DNA of 33,002 nucleotides from Candidatus Latescibacterota bacterium (GTDB taxonomy: Bacteria > JAAXHH01 > JACQVL01). Of this stretch, positions 1 to 7,987 are shown one piece after another. The stretch spans positions 1-33,002 of the forward strand of contig JACQVL010000304.1 of assembly GCA_016209865.1 (NCBI GenBank), written 5' to 3'. Each line of letters starts with the position of its first letter. Positions within the stretch are counted from its first letter, which is position 1. The notes below the pieces were generated by a model, which was not told the origin of the DNA, ran no database searches, and saw nothing but the letters and a program-made list of their open reading frames with translations. The position numbers and the translations under genes were made by a program.

Positions 1-724
1 CGGACGTCGAGTCGCGGGGGTCATGTCCAACGATGACGTGCAGGAGCCGGGCGCAGTCCTCGACATCCCTGGCCATCGGCCCGACCTGATCGAACGACGA
101 CCCGTACGCGATCACTCCGAACCGGGACACGCGGCCGTACGTGGGTTTCAGTCCGACGATCCCGCAGAACGCGGCCGGCTGCCGGATCGACCCGCCGGTG
201 TCCTCGCCCAAGGCGAGGATGGCCTGATGCGAGGCCAAGGCGGCGGCCGACCCGCCGCTCGACCCGCCCGGCACACGCTCACGGTCGAGGGGGTTGAGGA
301 CCGGGCCGTACCCGGAGTTCTCGTTCGACGACCCCATGCCGAACTCGTCCATGTTCGTCTTCCCGATGATGACCGCATCCGCCCGGCGCAGCCGTTCGAT
401 GACCGTGGCGTCGTAGGGGGGGACGAACCCGTCGAGAATCTTCGACCCGCACGTCGTCGGAATCCCGGCCGTGCAGATCGCGTCCTTGATGGCGATGGGG
501 ATTCCGGCGAGCGGGCCGACCGGCGCCCGGCGGGCGAGCCGGCGATCGATCTCCCGCGCCGTCGCCAGCGCCGCCTCGGCCTGGACGGTCAGGTACGCAT
601 GGATCGTCCCATCACGCTCAGCGATGTGGTCGAGCACCGAGGCGGTGACCGCTTCCGCGGTCGTCTCTCGCGTTTCGATCAGGCGCAACAGGTCGTGCGC
701 GGTACGTTCATGGAGACGCAGCAC
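1..724 (-). CDS. gatA: Asp-tRNA(Asn)/Glu-tRNA(Gln) amidotransferase subunit A (N-terminal 241 aa; cut by window edge)
   Basis: GatA is the glutaminase subunit of the GatCAB complex, which converts Glu-tRNA(Gln) or Asp-tRNA(Asn) to the amidated form in the cytoplasm. Reading the minus strand from a GTG at 724-722, with AGGAGG at 735-730 five bases upstream, gives a frame with the amidase-signature landmarks. These are [11 protein letters not shown] with the catalytic lysine at about residue 80, [17 protein letters not shown], and the glycine/serine-rich [13 protein letters not shown] that carries the cis-Ser and Ser nucleophile pair. The frame remains open at base 1, so about half of the usual 480-490 residues are outside the window. 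It is the last visible gene of the tal-htrA-psd-pssA operon. No gatC lies in the 99 bp before it. The family call is firm; whether it makes Gln-tRNA, Asn-tRNA or both cannot be told. Confidence 0.93.
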   Translation of the reverse strand, partial: MLRLHERTAHDLLRLIETRETTAEAVTASVLDHIAERDGTIHAYLTVQAEAALATAREIDRRLARRAPVGPLAGIPIAIKDAICTAGIPTTCGSKILDGFVPPYDATVIERLRRADAVIIGKTNMDEFGMGSSNENSGYGPVLNPLDRERVPGGSSGGSAAALASHQAILALGEDTGGSIRQPAAFCGIVGLKPTYGRVSRFGVIAYGSSFDQVGPMARDVEDCARLLHVIVGHDPRDSTS

Positions 725-789
725 GAGGGCCTCCTGGAATGCAAAAAAATATTCATCAGGACGGCTGGGGACGGATAAATCCCGATGAA

Positions 790-830
790 TCAGTACTGAG
801 CGTTCCAACGTGTCAACGTTCTTTCAGTAC
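790..830. repeat. Short hairpin with 8-bp-period AACGTT-type repeats between DUF4321 gene and gatA
   Basis: GTACTGA (792-798) and TCAGTAC (824-830) form an inverted repeat. Between them lie three 8-bp units, AGCGTTCC, AACGTGTC and AACGTTCT (799-822). The same 8-bp unit forms the larger array at 29319-29403. The right arm overlaps the TGA stop of the DUF4321 gene (826-824). It may cause pausing or termination between the two genes, but there is no T-run, so a terminator is not claimed. Confidence 0.55.
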
Positions 831-1099
831 CAGCGGAAGTAGTACACGGCGACCACAATCCCGATGATGCTGATGATATTCACGTTGATCGTAAACCCGA
901 AGGTAATCGAACACACGACGAGCGGCAGTTTCGCCGGGGAGAATTCGTACACAAACGACTGGAGAAAGAATTTCTCGACCATGCTGCCCGGCAAGAATCG
1001 ACCGAAGACGAGACCGATCACTTCTCCTACCGCACTCCCCGCCAACGCACCGACGAGCAAGACAACGAGCAAGACGCCAAGGCCGCGTTTGCGGGCCAT
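824..1099 (-). CDS. Small membrane protein, DUF4321 family
   Basis: A 91-residue protein with a short basic start (MARKR), a glycine/valine-rich hydrophobic helix at residues 6-36 and a second hydrophobic stretch at about 57-88. It is probably an inner-membrane protein with two to three helices. The pattern of a basic N-terminus, a GxxLVGxxxGxxxG-type first helix and a PLVVCSITFGFTINVNIISIIG tail segment resembles the uncharacterised DUF4321 family, which I place from memory. The start is supported by GGAGGT six bases upstream (minus strand, around 1106-1111). It sits between pssA and gatA in the same operon. Function is unknown; it is small and conserved in form, so a role in the envelope or lipid pathway of its neighbours is only a guess. 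Confidence 0.75.
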   Translation of the reverse strand: MARKRGLGVLLVVLLVGALAGSAVGEVIGLVFGRFLPGSMVEKFFLQSFVYEFSPAKLPLVVCSITFGFTINVNIISIIGIVVAVYYFRWY

Positions 1100-1161
1100 G
1101 TCCTACCTCCACAACCATGACAAGACACGGACGAGGGTCACGGAACTGCCTCCGTCCCGTG

Positions 1162-1932
1162 TCATTCCTCGATCGGCACGGCCACCTCCTCCTCTTCACG
1201 GACGAGGTGCACCAGCCAGACGAACACGCCAAACAGCACATACAGCAAGACGATCGGGAAGGACATGAGCTGAGGATCGATGCAGACGGCGGTCACCGCC
1301 GCGAGAAAGACGATGAGCTTGAGCACGGAGCGGACGCTATCGAACGCGAGTTTTGGCAGCGTCTGGTACGGAACGGTGCTGACCATCAACACCGACAGCA
1401 GCCCGACGAGGAACATGAACGGCCCGGCTAAGTGCACCTCTTCCCACCGGTCCCAGCAGAACAGGATGTAGGACGCGATGGAAATCGCCGCCACCGGGAT
1501 GGGCAGCCCTAAGAAGTCCTCCTTCTCAAACCCGCGCCCCTCGCCGAGGCCGGCCAGCCGCCGGTTGGTGAGCACGTTGAACCGGGCTAACCGCACCGTG
1601 CCGCATATCAGGAAAAAGAAGGCCGGCACCCACGTCCAGTGGCCGAACGGTTTGAGCATGTATAACAAGATCGCCGGGGCGACGCCGAACGAGATCACAT
1701 CCGCTAAGGAATCGAGTTCCACCCCGAACCGGCTCGTCCCGTGACTGAACCGGGCGACCTTCCCGTCGATGGCATCCAGCAACGAGGCGGCGATGATCAG
1801 CCAGGCCGCCCGCGCCGGATCACCGGCGGTGCCGTTGAAGCCATCGATGCTGTAGAGAATAGAGGCCACCCCGCAGTAGATACTGCCGAGGGTGAACAAG
1901 TTGGGAAATGCGACACGCGCCCACCGTTTCAT
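1162..1932 (-). CDS. pssA: CDP-diacylglycerol--serine O-phosphatidyltransferase
   Basis: This integral membrane enzyme transfers the phosphatidyl group from CDP-diacylglycerol to L-serine, giving phosphatidylserine, the first step toward phosphatidylethanolamine. The CDP-alcohol phosphatidyltransferase signature is complete: D53-x2-D56-G57-x2-A60-R61-x8-G70-x3-D74-x3-D78, the metal- and substrate-binding site. N-terminal FPNLFTLGS is typical of the family. About six to eight hydrophobic segments follow through residue 245, and the C-terminus is acidic. At 256 residues it has the length of the subclass II (Gram-positive/archaeal type) enzyme. Its ATG overlaps the psd stop by four bases (ATGA, 1929-1932), so the two successive enzymes of PE synthesis are translationally coupled. 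Confidence 0.93.
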   Translation of the reverse strand: MKRWARVAFPNLFTLGSIYCGVASILYSIDGFNGTAGDPARAAWLIIAASLLDAIDGKVARFSHGTSRFGVELDSLADVISFGVAPAILLYMLKPFGHWTWVPAFFFLICGTVRLARFNVLTNRRLAGLGEGRGFEKEDFLGLPIPVAAISIASYILFCWDRWEEVHLAGPFMFLVGLLSVLMVSTVPYQTLPKLAFDSVRSVLKLIVFLAAVTAVCIDPQLMSFPIVLLYVLFGVFVWLVHLVREEEEVAVPIEE

Positions 1933-2570
1933 CGGAGAACCCCCAGTATCGTTTCCCCGCCCCTGACCGTCATCCCGACCCGGGCGGTAATCGTCGCATG
2001 GATGGGTACAATCACGTCAACCCGGGACCCGAACCGGATGAGGCCGATTCGTTCTCCCGCCTGGACAGATTGTCCTTCCTGCACACGGCACACGATCCGT
2101 CGAGCTAAGAACCCGACGATCTGCTTGACGACGACCCGGCCGTACGGACTCTCAACCCCTAAGACGATCTGCTCGTTCTGCTGGGACGCTGTGCGTTTGT
2201 GGGCGAGCAGAAACCGTCCTTTGATATACTGCCGCGACCGCACGATGCCGGGGAGGGGCATCCGGTTGACGTGGACGTTCAGGAGGGAGAGAAAGACGCT
2301 GATCTGCACCGCCCGGCCGCCGACGAACGGCTCGTCGTCGAGTTCCTGGATGGCGACGACCTTGCCGTCTGCCGCCGACAGAATCAACCCGTCCCCTTCC
2401 GGGATCGTCCGTTCCGGGTCGCGGAAGAACAACCCCATCATCACGCTGCCCAGGCCGCTGACACCGGCCAACGGGACGAGGAGAGGACTCTCGCTCCATC
2501 GCATCAACACCAGGCAGACGACCATGACGACCCCTAAGGGGATCACCATGCTCCAGCCATCACGCGCCAT
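1929..2570 (-). CDS. psd: Phosphatidylserine decarboxylase proenzyme, short form
   Basis: Decarboxylates phosphatidylserine to phosphatidylethanolamine using a pyruvoyl group made by self-cleavage. At 213 residues it is the short, archaeal/Bacteroidetes-like PSD-A type rather than the roughly 300-aa enterobacterial type. Two N-terminal hydrophobic segments (residues 8-24 and 30-48) precede a FFRDPERTIP motif (about 49-58) and a DGKVVAIQE block. The cleavage motif RFGS-RVDV is near the C-terminus, so G181-S182 is the expected site and S182 becomes the pyruvoyl residue of a 32-residue alpha chain. It starts 8 bp after htrA ends and overlaps pssA. The ribosome site is weak, suggesting coupling to htrA translation. 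Confidence 0.93.
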   Translation of the reverse strand: MARDGWSMVIPLGVVMVVCLVLMRWSESPLLVPLAGVSGLGSVMMGLFFRDPERTIPEGDGLILSAADGKVVAIQELDDEPFVGGRAVQISVFLSLLNVHVNRMPLPGIVRSRQYIKGRFLLAHKRTASQQNEQIVLGVESPYGRVVVKQIVGFLARRIVCRVQEGQSVQAGERIGLIRFGSRVDVIVPIHATITARVGMTVRGGETILGVLR

Positions 2571-2578
2571 AAGAACAG

Positions 2579-3853
2579 CTACGATCCTTCTTCCGTTCGC
2601 AGGGTGACCGTCATCGGCCGCCCTGCCCGCTCGATCAACAAACGGATGTCATCCCCGACGAGCGTCCCGTAGAGCGTCTCTTCCAGGTTGTCACGATTCT
2701 GAATCCGCTTCCCGTTGACCTCACGAATGACGTCCATCACGCGAAGGCCGGCCCTGGCGGCCGGACTGTTCCGGGCGACCCCGTTGATGAGCACCCCGCG
2801 CCGGTCCCGGATGCCCAGGTTCTCCGCTAAGAGCCAACTGATGTTCATCACGGACAGGCCGGTCCAGACCTCCCGCGGCTTCCCGAATTTGATCAGTTCC
2901 CCGACGACCTTCTTGGCGTGGTCGATCGGGATGGCGAACCCGATCCCTTCAGAGCCGCCGCTCTCCGAGATGATGAAGGTGTTGATCCCGATGACTTCGC
3001 CGGCCGCGTTGACGAGCGGGCCCCCGCTGTTGCCGGGGTTGATGGCCGCGTCCGTCTGGATCATGTCCCGGTAGACCGCCTGGCTGTCCCCGCTCTCCCG
3101 GCTGAAATCGCGCCCGACCGCGCTGACGACCCCGACGGTGACCGCCGGTTTCGCGTCATCGAGCGCCAGGCCTAACGGGTTGCCGATGGCGATCGCCCAT
3201 TCCCCGACCATCAGGTCAGACGACCGGCCGAGTGGGGCGAACGCCAGACCATCCGCATTGACTTTGAGCACCGCCAGGTCCGCCGTCTCGTTCGTCCCGA
3301 TCAGCCGGCTCTCTAAGGTACGGCCGTCTGTCAGCACCACCCGGATGCGCTGGGCGTTCTGGATGACGTGTGCGTTCGTCAGGACGTACCCTTCCCGGCT
3401 GATGACCACCCCGGAGCCGGAGCTGGGCACCTCCTGCAGGTATTCGCGCGGGATGGCCAGAAACCGTCCGAAGATCGGGTCGTCGAACAGCGTCGTGAAC
3501 CCGCGCTGACGGACGAACTGGGTGGCGATGATGCTGACGACGGCCGGACTCACCTGCTCGACCGCTTTGACGAGCGCCGTCCGGCGCGACTGGCTCACCT
3601 CATCGGTCGCCACCATCACCGCCGGTCGTGCCGCCAGGATATCCGGGGTCGATCGACCTTCAGGGCGGAGGGAGGGCGCGCCCACATCGCCATAGGATGA
3701 CCATGACGGCCGGGAGGTGGACACGTAGGGAATGAGGATGACCATCACCACGCCGCCGAGCACCAGACTCACGAGCGCAATGATCAGATAGGGTATAAGA
3801 CGCCGTCTTCGGGTCGGCGGGTTCGCCTGAGACGATCCGAGCAACGAGTCCAT
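2579..3853 (-). CDS. HtrA/DegP-family membrane-anchored serine protease with one PDZ domain
   Basis: A periplasmic quality-control protease anchored by one N-terminal helix (residues about 20-43, after a basic RRRR stretch). The trypsin-like domain has the full triad: H162 in TNAHVI, D192 in TADLAVLKV and S276 in GNSGGPL. A single C-terminal PDZ domain covers about residues 330-424, so it is built like DegS/HhoB rather than two-PDZ DegP. I chose the ATG at 3853, seven bases after the tal stop, with coupling likely. An in-frame ATG at 3883 inside the tal 3' end would add ten residues; neither has a good ribosome site. It lies in an operon with phospholipid genes, consistent with envelope maintenance. 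Confidence 0.9.
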   Translation of the reverse strand: MDSLLGSSQANPPTRRRRLIPYLIIALVSLVLGGVVMVILIPYVSTSRPSWSSYGDVGAPSLRPEGRSTPDILAARPAVMVATDEVSQSRRTALVKAVEQVSPAVVSIIATQFVRQRGFTTLFDDPIFGRFLAIPREYLQEVPSSGSGVVISREGYVLTNAHVIQNAQRIRVVLTDGRTLESRLIGTNETADLAVLKVNADGLAFAPLGRSSDLMVGEWAIAIGNPLGLALDDAKPAVTVGVVSAVGRDFSRESGDSQAVYRDMIQTDAAINPGNSGGPLVNAAGEVIGINTFIISESGGSEGIGFAIPIDHAKKVVGELIKFGKPREVWTGLSVMNISWLLAENLGIRDRRGVLINGVARNSPAARAGLRVMDVIREVNGKRIQNRDNLEETLYGTLVGDDIRLLIERAGRPMTVTLRTEEGS

Positions 3854-3860
3854 ACGGGGT

Positions 3861-4514
3861 TCAGCGTGATGTACGCTGAGCATTCTTCCAATCTTCGAGG
3901 AAACGTTCCAGGCCGATATCGGTCAGCGGGTGTTTGACGAGACGATCGATCACCGCAAACGGCATCGTGGCGATGTGCGCCCCGGCTAAGGCGGCGTCGA
4001 TCACGTGCAACGGACTTCGGATGCTCGCCGCCAGCACCTCGGAGGCAAACCCGTAGTTCTCGCAGATCGTGACCAGGTCACGCACCAAATCCATCCCGAC
4101 ATGGCCGATATCATCCAGACGGCCGAGGAAGGGACTGATGAAGGTGGCCCCGACTTTGGCGGCCAACAGCCCCTGCGCGGCGGAGAAGACCAGGGTCATA
4201 TTGATCCGGATGCCCTTCTGACGGAGGATCTTCGTCGCCGCCAGCCCGGCCTTCGTCATCGGGGTCTTGACGACGATGTTGTGATGGATGCGCGCCAGCG
4301 CCTCTCCCTCGCGCACCATCCCGTCGGTGTCCGTGCTCGTCACTTCCGCGCTGATCGGGCCGTCGACGAGGGCACAGATCTCCCGAAGGCGGTCGAACGG
4401 GTCGCCCTCTTCCTTCGCCAGCAGCGACGGGTTGGTCGTCACCCCGTCGAGCACGCCGAGGGCGAGCGCCTGTTTGATCTCACCGATGCTGGCGGTATCG
4501 ATAAAGAATTTCAT
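3861..4514 (-). CDS. tal: Transaldolase, small TalC/MipB (fructose-6-phosphate aldolase-like) type
   Basis: A cytoplasmic (beta/alpha)8 Schiff-base enzyme of the non-oxidative pentose phosphate pathway. The 217-residue length and the start [16 protein letters not shown] are typical of the small subfamily. [13 protein letters not shown] forms the N-terminal phosphate/active-site region, and IVVKTPMT carries the Schiff-base lysine. Later blocks include [31 protein letters not shown]. The ATG at 4514 is preceded by GAGGTG at proper spacing; an upstream in-frame ATG (4562) has no such site and would add residues foreign to the family. It is the first gene of the operon, about 64 nt after the predicted transcription start. 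Transaldolase versus fructose-6-phosphate aldolase activity cannot be settled by inspection. Confidence 0.92.
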   Translation of the reverse strand: MKFFIDTASIGEIKQALALGVLDGVTTNPSLLAKEEGDPFDRLREICALVDGPISAEVTSTDTDGMVREGEALARIHHNIVVKTPMTKAGLAATKILRQKGIRINMTLVFSAAQGLLAAKVGATFISPFLGRLDDIGHVGMDLVRDLVTICENYGFASEVLAASIRSPLHVIDAALAGAHIATMPFAVIDRLVKHPLTDIGLERFLEDWKNAQRTSR

Positions 4515-4585
4515 GTCCCACCTCGCTGCACCAGGACACGCTGCGCGGTCAAGCCTACCCAACCGCTTCTTTATTGAACTTTGTT

Positions 4586-4614
4586 ATTATACGATAAGCG
4601 GAGAGAGAAGTCAA
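4586..4614 (-). promoter_or_regulatory. Sigma-70-type promoter for the tal operon
   Basis: On the minus strand there is TTGACT (4614-4609), a 17-bp spacer and a perfect TATAAT (4591-4586). Transcription would start near 4579 and leave a leader of about 65 nt before the tal ATG. It is the only strong promoter seen upstream of the six minus-strand genes down to gatA. Confidence 0.75.
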
Positions 4615-4667
4615 TATCTTTTTCAGAGGATGTCAACCTCCAATTAACATAGATTTAACGTGAGCGA

Positions 4668-4697
4668 AACACAACTGAAACAAACCTCTCTTATACT
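4668..4697 (+). promoter_or_regulatory. Weak candidate promoter for glnA
   Basis: TATACT at 4692-4697 is a good -10 box, but the hexamer 18 bp upstream (AACACA, 4668-4673) matches the -35 consensus at only three positions. This suggests a promoter needing an activator. I found no GG/GC-type sigma-54 pair in the tal-glnA intergenic region. The upstream part is AT-rich with the near-repeats TTAACAT and TTTAACG (4643-4660). Confidence 0.3.
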
Positions 4698-4769
4698 GCA
4701 CGACGTTTTCCGTTCACCGTCAAGATGTGCTCCATTCACCCCCTGTCCCAGCAAGGAGGAGGCTACCCT

Positions 4770-6185
4770 GTGACACCAAAAGACGTCATCGCCTTCGCGA
4801 AAGAGAACAACGTCCAGATGGTCGATTTCCGGTTTATCGACCTGCCGGGCATCTGGCAACATTTCACGACGACGGTCGATGAGCTCGACGAAAGCACCTT
4901 CGAAGACGGAGTCGGGTTCGATGGGTCGAGCATCCGTGGGTTCCAGACGATCGATAAGAGCGACATGCTCCTCATCCCCGACCCGAACTCCGCTCAGCTC
5001 GACCCGTTCACCGCGGTGCCGACGCTGCTCCTGGTCTGCAACGTCAAGGACCCGGTGACCCTGGAGATGTACACCCGGGACGCCCGGTACGTCGCCCAGA
5101 AGGCGGAAGCCTACCTGAAATCGAGCGGCCTGGCGGACGTCGCCTACTTCGGCCCTGAGGCGGAATTCTACATCTTCGACGACATCCGGTTCGACCAGAA
5201 CCAACACTCCGGGTACTACTACGTCGATTCGTCCGAGGGGTTCTGGAACTCGGGCCGCGAGGAATCCCCCAACCTGGGCTACAAGATTCGCTACAAGCAA
5301 GGGTACTTTCCCGTCCCGCCGATGGACCAGTACCAGGACCTCCGGACGGAGATGGTGCTGACCCTCAAACGGATGGGCGTCCAGGTGGAAGTCCACCACC
5401 ACGAGGTCGGCACGGGCGGCCAGGCGGAGATCGACATCCGGTACGATACCTTAGCGAAGATGGGCGATGACTTGATGCTGTACAAGTACGTCATCAGGAA
5501 CATCGCCCACCGGCACGGGAAGACGGTCACCTTCATGCCGAAGCCCCTCTTCCAGGACAACGGCTCCGGGATGCACGTCCACATCAGCCTGTGGAAGAAC
5601 AAGAAGAACCTGTTCTTCGAAGCGGGCCGGTACGCGGACATCAGCACGATGGCACGTCACTTCATCGGCGGCCTCCTCAGGCACTCCGCCTCGATCTTGG
5701 CGTTCGCCGCGCCGACGACGAACTCGTACCGCCGACTGGTGCCCGGCTACGAAGCGCCCATCAACCTGATCTACTCGCAGCGAAACCGGAGCGCCTGCGT
5801 CCGCATCCCGATGTACTCGAAGAGCGAGAAGGCGAAGCGGATCGAGTACCGCTCCCCCGACGCGTCGTCCAACCCGTACCTCGCGTTCTCCGCCCTCCTG
5901 ATGGCCGGGCTGGACGGGGTCCAGAACCGGATCGAACCGCCCGACCCGATCGACCTCGACCTGTACGACCTGGAGCCGGAGCAGGCGGCGGAAGTGAAGA
6001 ACACCCCGGGGAGCTTAGACGAGGCGCTCAACGCCCTCGAACAGAACCACGAGTTCCTCCTCAAGGGGGATGTGTTCACCGACGACCTGATCCGCACCTG
6101 GATCGACTATAAGCGCATCAACGAGGTGGACGCGATTCGCCTGCGGCCGCATCCCTGGGAGTTCGCGCTGTACTTCGATATTTAA
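4770..6185 (+). CDS. glnA: Glutamine synthetase type I (adenylylatable, GSI-beta-like)
   Basis: Makes glutamine from glutamate, ammonia and ATP as a cytoplasmic dodecamer; it is the main ammonia-assimilating enzyme. The GTG at 4770 follows AAGGAGGAGG at good spacing and gives 471 residues, the standard GSI length. Landmarks in order: VDFRFIDLPGIWQHF, the latch-like GVGFDGSSIRGF, the metal-binding GPEAEFYIFDD, NGSGMHVHIS (ATP region), VPGYEAPIN, and a glutamate-side loop with RIEYRSPDASSNPYLAF. Tyr399 in LDLYDLEPEQ corresponds to the adenylylated tyrosine (Y397 in E. coli), so control by GlnE is expected, and a glnE-like gene follows directly. An in-frame upstream ATG (about 4725) is not supported by a ribosome site. 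Confidence 0.97.
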   Translation: MTPKDVIAFAKENNVQMVDFRFIDLPGIWQHFTTTVDELDESTFEDGVGFDGSSIRGFQTIDKSDMLLIPDPNSAQLDPFTAVPTLLLVCNVKDPVTLEMYTRDARYVAQKAEAYLKSSGLADVAYFGPEAEFYIFDDIRFDQNQHSGYYYVDSSEGFWNSGREESPNLGYKIRYKQGYFPVPPMDQYQDLRTEMVLTLKRMGVQVEVHHHEVGTGGQAEIDIRYDTLAKMGDDLMLYKYVIRNIAHRHGKTVTFMPKPLFQDNGSGMHVHISLWKNKKNLFFEAGRYADISTMARHFIGGLLRHSASILAFAAPTTNSYRRLVPGYEAPINLIYSQRNRSACVRIPMYSKSEKAKRIEYRSPDASSNPYLAFSALLMAGLDGVQNRIEPPDPIDLDLYDLEPEQAAEVKNTPGSLDEALNALEQNHEFLLKGDVFTDDLIRTWIDYKRINEVDAIRLRPHPWEFALYFDI

Positions 6186-6233
6186 CCACCCATCCCACTC
6201 CCCTCTGCCCATCCGCTCCTCTGTCCCTCTGCA

Positions 6234-6267
6234 GGGGAGCAGGGAGGCAGGGGAGCAGGGGGGAGGG
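6234..6267 (+). other. G-quadruplex-type G-run cluster in the glnE leader
   Basis: Five runs of three to six G (6234-6237, 6242-6244, 6250-6253, 6258-6263, 6265-6267) are separated by loops of 1-5 bases. This fits the usual G4 pattern on the coding strand. The last runs are also the ribosome site of glnE (GTG at 6271). A folded structure in mRNA could limit glnE translation; this is inference. Confidence 0.55.
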
Positions 6268-6270
6268 AGT

Positions 6271-7836
6271 GTGGTAGCTTTCCCCTTTTCGTCATCCTCA
6301 CCCGTCATCCCAGATGCCTCGACCGTGGCCGCGCTCCGCCAGATCGGGTTCCGTGAGCCGGAACGGGCGTGGTCTATCGCCCACCATCTCGTCCGGGTCG
6401 CGCGGGGGCTGTCCCCTTCACTCGCGCCGATCGACCGGCTGTTCGACGCGGTCGTGCGGTCGTTCGACCCCGAACGAGGCCTCAGCAACCTGGACGCGCT
6501 GTTCAGCCAGGCGGACGACCGGTCGGCGGCGGAGTTGTTCCGGCTGATCGATCAGCAGCCAGGAGTGGCACCGGCGCTCACCGCCCTCTGTGCCGGAAGC
6601 CAGTACCTGAGTAACCTCATCATCCACGACCCGACCCTCTTCCTCGCGTTAGCCGCCGAGAGTCCGGATTGGCGGCTCCGGAGCCGGGCAGAGATGTCCC
6701 GCGCCCTGTCTGCCGCGCTCGACACGGTGACGACGCTCGATGCGTGCCTGGCCTGCCTTCGGGCGTTCAAGAAGCGGGAAGACCTGCGCATCGGCCTGTG
6801 CGACCTCCTCAAGCACGCCGACACCGTCGATATCGTGCAGAGCCTCTCCGACGTCGCCGATGTCTGTCTTCAGGGGGCGTACGAGGTGTGTACGACGCTC
6901 CTCGAGCGCCAGCACGGGCCGCCCGTTCTCCGCGACGAGACCGGGTCGCGCCCGTGCGAGTTCGCGGTCATCGGGATGGGCAAACTGGGCGGTCAGGAGC
7001 TGAATTTCAGCTCGGACATCGACTTGCTGTACGTCTACTCCTCCACGGACGGGGCGACGACGTTCAGTCAGCTCTCCACGTACGAGTACTACCCGAAGCT
7101 CGCCCGGATGATCACCGACGCGGTCAGCCGGATCACGCCGGACGGGTTCGCGTTCCGGGTCGACCTCCGGCTGCGGCCCGAAGGCCGGGCCGGGGACATC
7201 GCCAACTCCGTGGACGGGTACCGGTGGCATTACGACGCCCTCGGCCAGATCTGGGAGCGCCAGGCGCTCATCAAAGCCCGCACGGTCGCGGGCAGCGCTG
7301 CGGTGGGAGATCGCTTCTTCGACGCCATCCGGCCGTTCGTGTTCCATCCGGAGGCCGACCCTCTCGTCCTGGACGACATCCACCGGATGCGGCTCAAAAT
7401 CAACCGGGCGCTGCTCGAACGCGGCAAGGGCGACCGCAACGTGAAGCTCGGTCCCGGCGGCATCCGGGAGATCGAATTCATCGTGCAAGGCTTCCAGTTG
7501 ATCTACGGCGGCGCGCAAGACTGGCCGTGGGAACGGAATACCCTCCGCGCCCTCGCCTGGATCACCCGGCACGGCTACCTGACCGAACACGAAGCGACCG
7601 ACCTCCGTGACGCCTACCTCTTCCTGCGTGACTTAGAGAACCGTATCCAGATGGCCGCCGGTCACCAGACCCACGACATCCCCCAGGGCGAGCGCGAGCG
7701 GGCCACTCTTGCCCGGACGATCGGCCTGGCCGGCCGGTCTGACGAGGAATCCGCCGACCTCCTCCTGACCCGGTACCGAACGCACACCGGCCGTGTACGG
7801 CAGATCTACGAACGGGTCTTCCACTCGACGTTGTGA
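6271..7836 (+). CDS. glnE: Single-half GlnE-like glutamine synthetase adenylyltransferase/deadenylase
   Basis: Full GlnE (about 950 aa) has an N-terminal deadenylating half and a C-terminal adenylylating half. This protein has 521 residues and only one nucleotidyltransferase core: GMGKLGGQELNFSSDIDLL at 235-253 with metal aspartates D249 and D251. FRVDLRLRPEGRAG and a helical region with KLGPGGIREIEFIVQ and LENRIQMAAGHQTHDIP follow. The ELNFSSDIDL form matches the N-terminal (deadenylylase) half better than the ELGYNSDLDL form of the C-terminal half. It ends cleanly at a stop, and the next 150 bp hold no continuation. It begins 85 bp after glnA, so co-expression is likely. Either the activity is one-sided, this half does both jobs, or the second half lies elsewhere. 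Confidence 0.88.
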   Translation: MVAFPFSSSSPVIPDASTVAALRQIGFREPERAWSIAHHLVRVARGLSPSLAPIDRLFDAVVRSFDPERGLSNLDALFSQADDRSAAELFRLIDQQPGVAPALTALCAGSQYLSNLIIHDPTLFLALAAESPDWRLRSRAEMSRALSAALDTVTTLDACLACLRAFKKREDLRIGLCDLLKHADTVDIVQSLSDVADVCLQGAYEVCTTLLERQHGPPVLRDETGSRPCEFAVIGMGKLGGQELNFSSDIDLLYVYSSTDGATTFSQLSTYEYYPKLARMITDAVSRITPDGFAFRVDLRLRPEGRAGDIANSVDGYRWHYDALGQIWERQALIKARTVAGSAAVGDRFFDAIRPFVFHPEADPLVLDDIHRMRLKINRALLERGKGDRNVKLGPGGIREIEFIVQGFQLIYGGAQDWPWERNTLRALAWITRHGYLTEHEATDLRDAYLFLRDLENRIQMAAGHQTHDIPQGERERATLARTIGLAGRSDEESADLLLTRYRTHTGRVRQIYERVFHSTL

Positions 7837-7893
7837 CCTCTTCCCTCCCCTTCCCAACTCCTTGTCGTTTTTGAAAAACTCGCCAAAAACTGA

Positions 7894-7923
7894 TTGACAG
7901 GCTCCTGTCAGGCGTATTATGAT
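7894..7923 (+). promoter_or_regulatory. Promoter with overlapping palindrome for the HU gene
   Basis: TTGACA (7894-7899), an 18-bp spacer and TATGAT (7918-7923). A 16-bp palindrome TGACAGG-CT-CCTGTCA (7895-7910) covers most of the -35 box and runs into the spacer, which is where a repressor operator would sit. The leader to the ATG is about 58 nt. Confidence 0.65.
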
Positions 7924-7987
7924 AGAACTCAACTAAACCTCCGGAGAATCTGTAGGATAGTCGAGACGGTCAGAAAGGAGGCTCTGG

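Noticed and set aside
23-778. Long plus-strand frame opposite gatA
   Set aside because: Antisense frame in GC-rich DNA; the minus strand encodes unmistakable GatA motifs.
4725-4769. Longer N-terminus for GlnA
   Set aside because: It would run through the ribosome site AAGGAGGAGG and has none of its own.
6186-6240. Possible terminator between glnA and glnE
   Set aside because: Pyrimidine-rich then G-rich sequence can pair, but no T-run follows, and co-transcription of glnA and glnE is more likely.
7866-7878. GTTTTTGAAAAAC palindrome after glnE
   Set aside because: Stem is all A-T with a one-base loop and no T-run context; not a credible terminator.
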